DNA from: Kutzneria sp. 744
Lineage (GTDB): Bacteria > Actinomycetota > Actinomycetes > Mycobacteriales > Pseudonocardiaceae
Length of the DNA stretch: 64,000 nucleotides
Direction: 5' to 3'
Assembly: GCF_000568255.1 (NCBI RefSeq)
Contig: NZ_KK037166.1
Location: forward strand, 8,255,280-8,319,279
Part shown: positions 35,126 through 43,327 of the stretch, piece after piece
Layout of the letters: every line of letters starts with the position of its first letter
How positions within the stretch are numbered: the stretch's first letter is position 1
Notes under the pieces: model-generated
The model's database searches: none
The model's input: only the letters and a program-made list of their open reading frames with translations
What the model was told of the DNA's origin: nothing
Position numbers and translations under genes: made by a program

Positions 35126-35875
35126 CTATACCCTGACGGTATCGCTGAGCAGCGCCCGGTACTCGTCCTTCATCGGCAGCTCCCGCTCGATCCTGACCCG
35201 ACGACGAACCGCCGTGACGGCCCTGCCACGCACGGGATCGTGGCCCGCACGCTCGAATTCCTCGGTCCACAGGCCGACTCCCCGGCGTTGCCAGGCCGGG
35301 GTCTCGTTGAAGTTGACGCCGTACCCGTACAGCAGCTCGTTCTTCGCCGCCGTCGACGCCCCGCTCATCGCCGCGTCCGCCTCGCGCCGAGACTTCCCCT
35401 GGTGGCGCAGGGTCCAGTAGCACCAGCCGTTCAGTGCGCACCGGGTCGCGTCCCCCTGCCGCCAGGAGAAGTAGTCCAGCACGTCTTCCCTGGTGTTGCC
35501 CAGCCAGATCCGGCTGTCGAACACCGCCGGCCGGCCCGCCTCGTGCGTGAACGCCGCCGACGCGAACCCGGCCGTGATCGACACGATCTTCTCCACGCCC
35601 CGCCCGAACAGGTTCGTGTCCGGCGGCAGCAGCACCGAGATCTCGTCGCTTTCCGTGTAGACGTACCGCGCCCCGAACTCGCCGAGCATCGCCTCCGCCG
35701 TGGCCACCATGATGCGCGAGAACCGCTCGTCGAACGGCTTCTCGAACCGCTCCTCCGTCAGCCGGGAGAATCCCCGCCCGTCCACCCGGACGACGGCATA
35801 CGCCCCCGGCGGCGCCGTCAGCCCGTGGAACCACTCCCGTTCCCGCTGCCGCGCCTCGAACTCCTGCCCCCGCAT
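35126..35875 (-). CDS. Thg1-like tRNA guanylyltransferase (3'-5' polymerase family)
   Basis: A 249-residue protein matching the tRNA-His guanylyltransferase superfamily. The palm-domain metal ligands are visible: VRVDGRGFSRLTE with Asp32 and the RYVYTESDEISVLL strand with Asp77. The FEKPFDERF segment and SASAAF-like ITAGFASAAFTHE are also typical. Bacterial Thg1-like proteins add nucleotides in the 3'-5' direction and repair truncated tRNA 5' ends rather than only adding G-1. Such genes are scattered in bacteria, consistent with horizontal spread. Confidence 0.88.
   Translation of the reverse strand: MRGQEFEARQREREWFHGLTAPPGAYAVVRVDGRGFSRLTEERFEKPFDERFSRIMVATAEAMLGEFGARYVYTESDEISVLLPPDTNLFGRGVEKIVSITAGFASAAFTHEAGRPAVFDSRIWLGNTREDVLDYFSWRQGDATRCALNGWCYWTLRHQGKSRREADAAMSGASTAAKNELLYGYGVNFNETPAWQRRGVGLWTEEFERAGHDPVRGRAVTAVRRRVRIERELPMKDEYRALLSDTVRV
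35128..35142 (-). promoter_or_regulatory. LysR-type box upstream of SDR gene
   Basis: ATAC-CCTGACG-GTAT matches the ATAC-N7-GTAT form recognised by BenM/CatM-like LysR regulators. It lies 57 bp upstream of the SDR start and overlaps the last codons of the Thg1-like gene. A second ATACC half occurs just beside it. The same box form sits at the start of the LysR gene at 35995. Confidence 0.55.
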
Positions 35876-35994
35876 GCCCGGCACGGTACCTGGCGGCCGC
35901 GCTGAGGAGCCCCCGATTTCCATCCAAGCACGGTGGCCGGGGAGGCCGGGTGTGGCGCGGGCCGCGGGGACGGCCCAATTGACAAGCGGCGGCG

Positions 35995-36009
35995 ATACCC
36001 TTGCGGTAT
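35995..36009 (+). promoter_or_regulatory. LysR-type box at start of LysR gene
   Basis: ATAC-CCTTGCG-GTAT is a perfect ATAC-N7-GTAT box overlapping the annotated ATG at 36008, with TTGACA at 35979-35984 as a likely -35 element. This placement implies autoregulation. If TTGACA is the -35, transcription could begin near 36017, making the GTG there a leaderless start. Confidence 0.5.
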
Positions 36010-36931
36010 GGATCGGGTGGAGACGCGGGAGCTGGCGTACTTCGTGGCGGTGGCGGAGGAGCTGCACTTCGGGCGGGCGGCGGGGCGGCTGGGGATGGCG
36101 CAGCCGCCGCTGTCGAGGGCGATCCGGCAGCTGGAGCGGCGGCTGGGGGTGGAGCTGCTGATCCGCAACAGTCGGGGAGTGCGGCTGACGGAGGCGGGGG
36201 AGGTGCTGCTGCACGAGGGGCGCAAGGCGCTGGACGCGGTGGAGGCGGCGGTGCGGAGGGCGCAGCGGGCGGGGGAGCCCGAACGGAAGCTCGTGGTGGT
36301 GATGAAGCCCAATGGCGACGCGGGCCTGCTGGGCGGGATTCTCCAGGCGTACCAAGGGGATCCGGAGGCGCTGCCGGTGGAGGTGGAGATCTGCCGCATC
36401 GGGGAGCAGGCGGGCCTGCTGCGCGAGGGCCGGGCGGATGTGGCGCTGCTGCACGACCCCTACGACGACCTGAGCGGGTTCGACACGGAGGAGCTGCTGA
36501 CCCAGCGGTCGGTGGCGGTCCTGCCCAGGACGCACGGGCTGGCGCGGCGGCGGAGTCTGCACATGGCGGACCTGGCGGGCGAGACCATGCCCCGCTGGCC
36601 GGGGTTGCCGGGGGACGGCCCGGAAGTCCGTGACACGGCCCAGATGATGCAGCTGATCGCGCTCGGCCGGATGGTGGCGGTGATGCCGGAGGCGGTGCGG
36701 CGCAACCTCCGCGAGGAGCTGGTGGCCATCCCCGTCCTGGACGGCCAGATCACGACCGTGGTGCTGGCCTGGCCCGAACGCTCACGGTCGCGGGCGGTGG
36801 CCGCGTTCGTGCGGGCCGCGGTGGGGCTGGTTCAGGCCGAGGAGGGCACGACCATAGCCTTCCCGGCTGCTGTCGGGCACGAAAACCTGGTGCCGGCAAG
36901 CGACTTCGAGGTCGCGCCACACCCGCTGTAG
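36008..36931 (+). CDS. LysR family transcriptional regulator
   Basis: A 307-residue LysR protein: helix-turn-helix ELAYFVAVAEELHFGRAAGRL then QPPLSRAIRQLERRLGVELL, linker helix and a C-terminal periplasmic-binding-like effector domain. Family members of this type control aromatic or oxidoreductase genes. The start may be the ATG at 36008 or the GTG at 36017. The C-terminal 50 codons overlap the convergent dehydrogenase gene, and the tail beyond FVRAAVGLVQAEEG is not typical of the family. Confidence 0.87.
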   Translation: MDRVETRELAYFVAVAEELHFGRAAGRLGMAQPPLSRAIRQLERRLGVELLIRNSRGVRLTEAGEVLLHEGRKALDAVEAAVRRAQRAGEPERKLVVVMKPNGDAGLLGGILQAYQGDPEALPVEVEICRIGEQAGLLREGRADVALLHDPYDDLSGFDTEELLTQRSVAVLPRTHGLARRRSLHMADLAGETMPRWPGLPGDGPEVRDTAQMMQLIALGRMVAVMPEAVRRNLREELVAIPVLDGQITTVVLAWPERSRSRAVAAFVRAAVGLVQAEEGTTIAFPAAVGHENLVPASDFEVAPHPL

Positions 36932-37939
36932 CGGACTGGCCGAGGCGAACGCGCCGGCGCCGGTGACGTCCAACAGCAGGGCGACGGCCCGGCGGACGTT
37001 CTCCGACACGATGCCGGCGTCCATGCGGATCCGCGCGGAGACGGTGGCACCGGGGCCCGAACCGACGCGCATCGCTTCCGTCAGATCGCGGACGGAACGA
37101 TCCACATGCAGCCGGGCCCCGTCGATCAGGCCGGACGCCCGGGCCACGGCAATCTGCACGGCCGGCGAGTCGACCGCCCGCGTGTAGCTGGTGCCGATGA
37201 TCGGGCCCCGCCGCCGCACGATGTCGATCGCGTACGCCAGGGCGGCATCGGCCATGCCCAGCACCGGACCGACGCCGATCATCGGCAGCAGCGCCCAGAT
37301 CGGCACCGTCGCCCAAGGCACGTCCGGACGGTCGGCGGCGTAGCCCCCCTCCATCGCGCGGGACAGCGACAACAGCCGCCGATCCGGCACGAAGATGTCC
37401 TCGGCCACCACAGTGTCGCTGGCCGTGCCCTGCATCCCGCTGACCGACCACGTGTGCACGATCCGCGTCTCGCTCGTCGGCACCAGCGCCTGCACCGGCC
37501 CGTCCGACACCGGCACGCCCAGCAGCGCCCACTGCGCGTGCCGCACCCCGGACGCCGGGCGCCACTGCCCCGAGACCCGCCAGCCGCCGGGCACACGCTC
37601 GGCGGTGGACGTCGGGGCCATCACGCTGGCCACCGTGGCCAGCGGATTCTCGCCCCACACCTCGTCACGCACCTCGTCGTCCAGCAACGCCGCCAACGCG
37701 CAGCTGGCCGAGAGGATCATTGCCACCCACGCGCTCGATCCGCAGCCCCGGCCCAGCGTGGCGAACACCTCGACCGCGGTGGCCAGATCGGCCTCACCGC
37801 CCGGTGTGAACAGGCTGAACAGGCCCGCTTCCGCCATTTCCGCCGCACAGACGACGTCTCCGGACCGCTCTGTCTCGGCGGCCTGCTCCGCCAGCAGCGG
37901 CGCCAGCTTCCGGGCACTCGCCACGAGATCGTTGACCAT
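36782..37939 (-). CDS. Acyl-CoA dehydrogenase-like flavoprotein (HpaB/monooxygenase type)
   Basis: A 385-residue protein of the acyl-CoA dehydrogenase fold, closest to the type-2 C-terminal group that includes two-component flavin monooxygenases and hydroxylases of natural product pathways. Helical N-domain (APLLAEQAAETERSG, AEAGLFSLFTPGGE), a central beta domain (VPGGWRVSGQWRPASGV, GTASDTVVAEDIFVPDRR) and a C-terminal four-helix domain are visible. The last roughly 50 residues overlap the convergent LysR gene, and the end after VFVPDSSREGYG looks like readthrough extension. Confidence 0.82.
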   Translation of the reverse strand: MVNDLVASARKLAPLLAEQAAETERSGDVVCAAEMAEAGLFSLFTPGGEADLATAVEVFATLGRGCGSSAWVAMILSASCALAALLDDEVRDEVWGENPLATVASVMAPTSTAERVPGGWRVSGQWRPASGVRHAQWALLGVPVSDGPVQALVPTSETRIVHTWSVSGMQGTASDTVVAEDIFVPDRRLLSLSRAMEGGYAADRPDVPWATVPIWALLPMIGVGPVLGMADAALAYAIDIVRRRGPIIGTSYTRAVDSPAVQIAVARASGLIDGARLHVDRSVRDLTEAMRVGSGPGATVSARIRMDAGIVSENVRRAVALLLDVTGAGAFASASPLQRVWRDLEVACRHQVFVPDSSREGYGRALLGLNQPHRGPHERGHRPRP

Positions 37940-38007
37940 GACCCCAGTGTGCACAAAAACGGCACAACGTGTGACGGAAAGTAACCGACTCTGTGGACTC
38001 AACCGCG

Positions 38008-38052
38008 AAAAAACGAGTGGCGCCCACCTTGGCAGAGGTGGGCGCCACTCGT
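38008..38052 (-). terminator. Intrinsic terminator after GH92 gene
   Basis: Perfect 17-bp arms (38013-38029 and 38036-38052) around a 6-nt loop lie 13 bp after the GH92 stop on the minus strand. They are followed on that strand by a run of six T residues, the classical intrinsic form. Confidence 0.9.
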
Positions 38053-38064
38053 GGGGGAGAGCGG

Positions 38065-41000
38065 TCAGGTGGTCAAGGTGCCGCACTGGCCGGCGGCCGG
38101 GCCGCCGACCGTGTCGGGCAGGCCGTTGTTGGACGGCGCCGGGGTGTTCCCGGTGCACGCCAGCGGCCCGCCGACGGAGGTGGAGGTGACGACCGCGCCG
38201 GCGTTGTTGGTCAGCGACACGGGACCGTCGACGCGGGCGGTCTCGATGCTGGTCTCACCGGTGGTGCCGACGATGCTGACCGGACCCGACACGTGGGTGC
38301 CGAGCAGGACCACGGCCCCGGCGTTGGCCGCCGACACCGGACCGCCGATGGCGCCGCCGAAGGCGTACAGCGAAGCGCCGGGCGACACGGTGACGGGGCC
38401 GTTGACGGTGCCGGTCAGGCAGGTGATGCCCTTGACGGTCAGCGGCCCGTTCACCGTGCCGTCGATGGTGGTGGCGCACACCGGGTTCGGCTTGCCGAGA
38501 AGCTCCACTTCGGACAGTGTGCCGGTCAGCTCCAGCCGGTAGTAGTTGTACCGGCCGGCCTTGGGCACGCTGAACGCCTTGGTCTGGCGGGCGTCGGTGA
38601 ACTTCACGCCGGACCGCTGGTCGACGGTGGTCCACGTCTTGCCGTCGTACGACCCCTTCAGCGCCCAGCTCGTGGGTGCGGAAGCGGCCTGTGAGCCCGA
38701 GGTCAGCGTGTACATCTGCACCGGCTGCTTCGGGTCGGACGGCTGCACCTGAATCGGGGCGTCCACAGTGGACTGCGTGTTCGAGGTGTTGTCGAACAGC
38801 GCGCCCTGGGTGGGGTCGGTCAGGTCGTGCAGCGGCTGCGCGACGGCGTCGCCCTTGGTGATGGACACCGGCGCGTCACCGTTGCCGCTGCCCCACTTCG
38901 ACGGGGTGGGGCCCATGTCGAAGTCGAGCGTGCCGCCGGCGGCCAGCAGGCTGCTGGGCAGGGCCGTCTTGTTGTACGCCTTGCCGTTGACCTTCAGGCC
39001 CTGCACGTAGACGTTCCTGGCGTTGTTCTTCGGGGCGTTGACCACCAGGGACTTGCCGTTCTCCAGGTGGACGGTCGCCTTGGTGAACAGCGGGGAGCCC
39101 ACGGCGTAGTCGCCGCTGCCCATGGTCAGCGGGTAGAAGCCCAGCGCGCTGAAGATGTACCACGCGGACATCTCGCCGTTGTCCTCGTCGCCCGGGTAGC
39201 CCTGGCCGTCCTCGCTGCCGATGTAGAGCCGCGATAGCGCCTCCCGCGCCAACTGCTGGGTCTTGGACGGCTGGCCGGCGGCGTCGTACATGTAGATGAT
39301 GCCGTGCGACGGCTGGTTGCTGCCGCCGTACTGGCCCATCCGCACGTCACGGGCCTCCAGCATCTCGTGGATGATGCCGCCGTAGCTGCCGACGAACTTG
39401 GCCGTCTCCGGTGTGGAGAAGAACGTGTCGAGCTTGGCGGCCAGCTTGTCCTTGCCGCCGTACAGGTTGGCGAGGCCCTGGGCGTCCTGCGGCACCGAGA
39501 ACGCCATGTTCCAGCCGTCGGTCTCGGTGTAGTCGCCGCCCCACACCCGCGGGTCGTAGCTGGCGGTCGGGGTGTGCTCGCTGCCGTCGGGGTTGCGGCC
39601 CTGGAAGAAGCCGACCGACGGGTCGAACAGGTTCACGTAGTTCTGGGCCCGGTTCAGGAAGTACGTGTAGTTGTCCGAGTACTCCTGGCGGCGCGGGTCG
39701 TTCGGCTTGGCCTTGTCCAGCAACGCCTTGGACATCTGCGCGATGCCGTAGTCGTTGACGTAGCCCTCCATCGCCCAGGAGAAGCCCTCGCCGGTGGCGG
39801 TCGAGGTGTAGCCGAGGAAGTTGGACGTGTCCAGGCCCTTGCGGCCGACACCGGAGCTGGTCGGCGCGACGGTGGCGTTCTTCACCGCGGCGTCGTAGGC
39901 CGCCTGCACGTCGAAGTTGTTGATGCCCTTGACGTACGCGTCGGCGAAGGCGACGTCCGAGCTGGTGCCGGTCATCAGGTCGGCGTAGCCCGGGGAGGAC
40001 CAGCGTGAGGTCCAGCCGCCGTCCTTGTACTGGTTCACGAAGCCGTCGATCATCTTGCCCTCCATGCTCGGCGAGAGCAGGGAGTAGGCGGGCCAGGTGG
40101 TGCGGGCGGTGTCCCAGAAGCCGTTGTTCACGTACATGGTGCCGTCGGAGATCTTCGCGCCGGTCTGCGTCGGCGTGTCCGCGGCCACGGGCGGCGCCAC
40201 CGGGCTCGCGTACTGGTACTTCGGTGCGGCGACTGTGCCGGTGTTCTCGTGCGCCTCGTTGGGGTACAGGAACAGCCGGTACAGGTTGGAGTACAGCGTC
40301 ACCAGCTGGTCGTGGCTGGCGCCGTCGACGGTGATCACGCCGAGCTGCTTGTCCCACGCCTGCTGGGCCCGGGCTCGCACCGAGTCGAACGTGTCAGTGC
40401 CGGACACCTCCTGCTCCAGGTTCTTCCTGGCCTGGTCGACCGACAGCAGCGAGGTGGCGATCCGCATGGTGACGGTCTTGTCCGAGCCGGTGTCGAACTG
40501 GAAGTAGCCGGTCACGTTGTCCCGGCCGGCGCCGGTGATCTTCGCGCCGGCGGTGACCGGCTTGTCGAACGTGGCGTAGACGAACATCCGGGTCGCCCCG
40601 GTGGACAGGCCGCTCTTGACGTCGGAGTAGCCGGTGGCCACGCCGCTGGCCGGGTCGAGGGTGAGCCCGCCGGAGTTGTTCACGTTGTCGAAGTCCACAA
40701 CGGACTGGTTGCCGGTGAAGGTGAACCGGAACAGCGCGGCGTGGTCGGTCGGGGTGATCTCGGTGCGCATCCCGTTCTGGAACTTGACCGAGTAGTAGTC
40801 CGGCTGCGCGACCTCGTCGTCGTGGCTGAAGGGCAGCGCGCGGGCGGTGCGGTCGGCCGTCGGGGCGCCGTTCTCGGGCATCACCTGGAACGTCTGGCGG
40901 TCACCCATCCACGGGCTGGGCTCGTGGCTGACGGCAAAGGCCTGCAGCGTCGGCAGGTTCTGCGCGTTGTTGGCCTTCGCGTACTGGTACAGCCAGTCCT

Positions 41001-42303
41001 GGGAGCCGGCGTTGGTCATCGGCGTCCAGAAGTTGAAGCCGTGCGGCACCGCGGTGGCCGGATAGTTGTTGCCCCGCGAGAAGGAGCCGCTGGCGTTGGT
41101 TCCGCGCACCGTGCTGACGTAGTCGCTCAGGTGCGCGTAGGTCGGCTGCGCCGGGTTGCCGGCGATCGCGATGTCGTCGACCCAGCCGCTGAACGCGCCC
41201 GGCCCGGTCGGCTTGTCGTAGCCGATCAGGATCCGCTTGATCGTCTTGCCCGCGGCGACCGTGCCGATGGTGGACGCGATGTGGTTCCACTGGTTGGTGT
41301 ATAACGACTTCGACGCGCCCTGGCCCTGCGGCGACAGGGTGAAGCCGTGCTGGTCGAGCGCGCCGAGCCGGCTCAGGTAGGTGCCGTCGGAGAAGGCCAG
41401 GTCGACCGCCGCGTAGGTGCTGGTGTAGTCGGGGTCGTCGCCGATCAGCTCGGGGAAGATCTGGTACGACAGCTGGGTGTTCTTCGTGACCGCGAGGTCG
41501 ACGTCGAAGATCTTGTTGTACGAGTAGGCGTGCCCGGCGACGAGGTGGCTGCCGGCGTAACGGAACGACTTCACGCCGGTGAAGCCCGCGTTGGCCTTGG
41601 AGTTGTAGCCGCCGCTGGGGCCCTTGCCCTCGAAGCTGCGCATGGTGGGCGGCGGCGGGTTGTCGCCGACCTGCTGGATCAGCTGCACCTCGGCCAGCTG
41701 CACGATCGGGTCGCCGTGGTTCTGCGTGATGTCCAGGCGGTAGTACAGGTAGGCGGTGGTGTTGCCGGCCAGGTCGTAGGACTTGGTCTGCTGCCGGTTC
41801 TCGAAGCTCTGGCCGTTCTGGGTGTCCAGCGCCGTCCAGTGCTGGCCGTCCTGCGAGCCGGACAGCGTCCACTGCTGCGGGTCGCGGCCGGGCGCGTCGT
41901 TGGCCGAGGTCAACGCGTACTTGATGACGGCGATCGGCTCGGACAGCTGGAACTGGGCCCAACCGGTGCTGGTGAACGTCAGCCACTTCGTGTTGACGTT
42001 GCCGTCGACGAGGTTCTCCTTGACCTCGCCGCCGCCGTCGTTCTGCGAGTTGGCCTGGACGTCGACAACCTTGTCATCGACGTTGCCGGGAATGGTGGAG
42101 GCGTCGGCCCCGTTCACGCCGGCCGACTTCGCCGCGCCGCTCGCGTCGGTCTCGACTGTGTCCGTCCAGGTCGGCTGGGGTTGGCCGGCCTCGAACGAGG
42201 AGGAGAAATCGGTGGCGCCCGCCGCGGACGCCACCGCCGGGACAGTTGCTGTGAGCCCTGCTATCAATGCCGTGCTGAGCAGCAGTAACCACAGTCGTCT
42301 CAT
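38065..42303 (-). CDS. Secreted GH92 alpha-mannosidase with discoidin domains and GPV-repeat tail
   Basis: A 1412-residue secreted protein. Signal peptide about residues 1-28; a first F5/8C (discoidin) region about 80-205; and the GH92 module from about 390 to 1130 with VSHEPSPWMGD near 460 and EDNGEMSAWYIFSALGFYP near 1042. A second discoidin region lies about 1165-1275, and a Cys-bounded tail from 1281 has six roughly 19-residue repeats with a GPV/GPL core. GH92 enzymes are calcium-dependent exo-alpha-mannosidases acting on N-glycans or mannans. GGGAGGG precedes the ATG, and a LacI-type palindrome lies 53 bp upstream. Confidence 0.9.
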   Translation of the reverse strand: MRRLWLLLLSTALIAGLTATVPAVASAAGATDFSSSFEAGQPQPTWTDTVETDASGAAKSAGVNGADASTIPGNVDDKVVDVQANSQNDGGGEVKENLVDGNVNTKWLTFTSTGWAQFQLSEPIAVIKYALTSANDAPGRDPQQWTLSGSQDGQHWTALDTQNGQSFENRQQTKSYDLAGNTTAYLYYRLDITQNHGDPIVQLAEVQLIQQVGDNPPPPTMRSFEGKGPSGGYNSKANAGFTGVKSFRYAGSHLVAGHAYSYNKIFDVDLAVTKNTQLSYQIFPELIGDDPDYTSTYAAVDLAFSDGTYLSRLGALDQHGFTLSPQGQGASKSLYTNQWNHIASTIGTVAAGKTIKRILIGYDKPTGPGAFSGWVDDIAIAGNPAQPTYAHLSDYVSTVRGTNASGSFSRGNNYPATAVPHGFNFWTPMTNAGSQDWLYQYAKANNAQNLPTLQAFAVSHEPSPWMGDRQTFQVMPENGAPTADRTARALPFSHDDEVAQPDYYSVKFQNGMRTEITPTDHAALFRFTFTGNQSVVDFDNVNNSGGLTLDPASGVATGYSDVKSGLSTGATRMFVYATFDKPVTAGAKITGAGRDNVTGYFQFDTGSDKTVTMRIATSLLSVDQARKNLEQEVSGTDTFDSVRARAQQAWDKQLGVITVDGASHDQLVTLYSNLYRLFLYPNEAHENTGTVAAPKYQYASPVAPPVAADTPTQTGAKISDGTMYVNNGFWDTARTTWPAYSLLSPSMEGKMIDGFVNQYKDGGWTSRWSSPGYADLMTGTSSDVAFADAYVKGINNFDVQAAYDAAVKNATVAPTSSGVGRKGLDTSNFLGYTSTATGEGFSWAMEGYVNDYGIAQMSKALLDKAKPNDPRRQEYSDNYTYFLNRAQNYVNLFDPSVGFFQGRNPDGSEHTPTASYDPRVWGGDYTETDGWNMAFSVPQDAQGLANLYGGKDKLAAKLDTFFSTPETAKFVGSYGGIIHEMLEARDVRMGQYGGSNQPSHGIIYMYDAAGQPSKTQQLAREALSRLYIGSEDGQGYPGDEDNGEMSAWYIFSALGFYPLTMGSGDYAVGSPLFTKATVHLENGKSLVVNAPKNNARNVYVQGLKVNGKAYNKTALPSSLLAAGGTLDFDMGPTPSKWGSGNGDAPVSITKGDAVAQPLHDLTDPTQGALFDNTSNTQSTVDAPIQVQPSDPKQPVQMYTLTSGSQAASAPTSWALKGSYDGKTWTTVDQRSGVKFTDARQTKAFSVPKAGRYNYYRLELTGTLSEVELLGKPNPVCATTIDGTVNGPLTVKGITCLTGTVNGPVTVSPGASLYAFGGAIGGPVSAANAGAVVLLGTHVSGPVSIVGTTGETSIETARVDGPVSLTNNAGAVVTSTSVGGPLACTGNTPAPSNNGLPDTVGGPAAGQCGTLTT

Positions 42304-42355
42304 GACGTCGAACCCTCCCGGAGCGCCGTTGCCTGGGCGTCAGCGAAACCGGGTC

Positions 42356-42369
42356 TGACATCGATGTCA
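42356..42369 (-). promoter_or_regulatory. LacI-type operator TGACATCGATGTCA
   Basis: A perfect 14-bp palindrome with the central CG typical of LacI-family operators lies 53 bp upstream of the GH92 start codon. The LacI gene in this window (54419-55426) sits beside a different sequence (GTTATCGACAAC), so another LacI protein probably acts here. Confidence 0.65.
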
Positions 42370-42397
42370 AGAATCTGTCCTGTTTCCTGTCCGGACG

Positions 42398-43243
42398 TTA
42401 CTTCTTCTTGAGATAGGGCAACAGCCCGGCCTCGATCACCGCGTCAGACAACGGTTTGCCCACCTCGGCGAGCCGGTCGACGCCGTCCTCGCCGAGCGCC
42501 CCGTAGGCCGGCTCGGCCAGCCGGTCGGTCAGGTCCTCGACCCGTTGCCGCATCGCGCGGCCCTCTTCGGTCAGCGTGAGTTCCTCGCCCCGCTCCACGA
42601 TCTTGCGCTCCTGCAGCCCGGCCACGGCCTCGGCCCACTGCTCCTCGCTCCACTTGCGGGAGCCGCGCAGCACCTTCGCCGCGAGGTAGCCGGTCGCCGC
42701 GTGCACCACCAGCGCCTCAAGGCCGGTCAGCTCCGCCGTCACCAGCGCCGCGATGTGGCCGTCGCCGCGGAATTCCCGCAGCAGCGTCTGGGCGTGGAAC
42801 AGCTGGAGATGCGGCTGCGTCGGCCAGGGCAGCGCGGCGTGTGCGGCGAACAGCGGCCGACCCTCCAGCCGTTCGCACGCCGCCTCGGCCGCCTTACGGG
42901 TCAGCGCCGCGGTTTCCTTCACCGCGTCGCCGTCGATCAGGTCGCCCAGGCCCCGGCGCAGCGCCGCGTCGGCCGCCTCCAGCCGGGCCTTGAGCACCTG
43001 CTCGGGCGTGACCTTGTCCCACACCCCGGTCATGCTCTCGCGCACGAAGGCCGGGTTGAAGTTGAAGAAGGTGGCGATGACCGTCTCGGCCGAGGCCGTC
43101 CCGAACGCCGCCGACCGGGACGCGAAGTAGCCCGCGCCGTAGCCCAGCCCCAGGGCCTCGAAGCGCTCCTGCGCCTCCGGCACGAAGTAGATGAAGCCGT
43201 GCAACGGCTCGACCGCCTGCCACGCCCTGCGCCCCAGCGTCAT
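42398..43243 (-). CDS. SCO6745 family protein
   Basis: A 281-residue protein of the actinobacterial SCO6745 family, an all-helical fold with a winged-helix-like end. Typical segments are RRAWQAVEPLHGFIYFVPEAQE at the N-terminus, GYFASRSAAFG, FFNFNPAFV and ALPWPTQPHLQLFHAQTLLRE. The function is unknown; it has been suggested to be regulatory. A TetR-like palindrome lies 65 bp upstream over a likely transcription start. Confidence 0.8.
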   Translation of the reverse strand: MTLGRRAWQAVEPLHGFIYFVPEAQERFEALGLGYGAGYFASRSAAFGTASAETVIATFFNFNPAFVRESMTGVWDKVTPEQVLKARLEAADAALRRGLGDLIDGDAVKETAALTRKAAEAACERLEGRPLFAAHAALPWPTQPHLQLFHAQTLLREFRGDGHIAALVTAELTGLEALVVHAATGYLAAKVLRGSRKWSEEQWAEAVAGLQERKIVERGEELTLTEEGRAMRQRVEDLTDRLAEPAYGALGEDGVDRLAEVGKPLSDAVIEAGLLPYLKKK

Positions 43244-43254
43244 TGATCAGGCCT

Positions 43255-43304
43255 CCGTGCTTGTTTGCCGCCCGTTCCGGGCGGGGCGGGGCCGCGGCCT
43301 CGCC
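43255..43304 (+). repeat. Partial structured repeat, copy D
   Basis: GTGCTTGTTTGCC followed by the hairpin CCGCCCG-TTC-CGGGCGG (43268-43284) and GGCGGGGCC matches the 5' portion of the elements at 47481 and 48084. The long stem that should follow is missing. It lies in the leader region upstream of the SCO6745 gene. Confidence 0.55.
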
Positions 43305-43307
43305 TGA

Positions 43308-43327
43308 GATACCGACCGGTCGGTCTC
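43308..43327 (-). promoter_or_regulatory. TetR-like operator over SCO6745 promoter
   Basis: ACCGACCGGTCGGT (43311-43324) is a perfect 14-bp palindrome, extended to 20 bp with one mismatch. On the minus strand TATACA lies just upstream, a good -10 element, so the operator would cover the transcription start of the SCO6745 gene. No TetR gene is adjacent. Confidence 0.5.
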
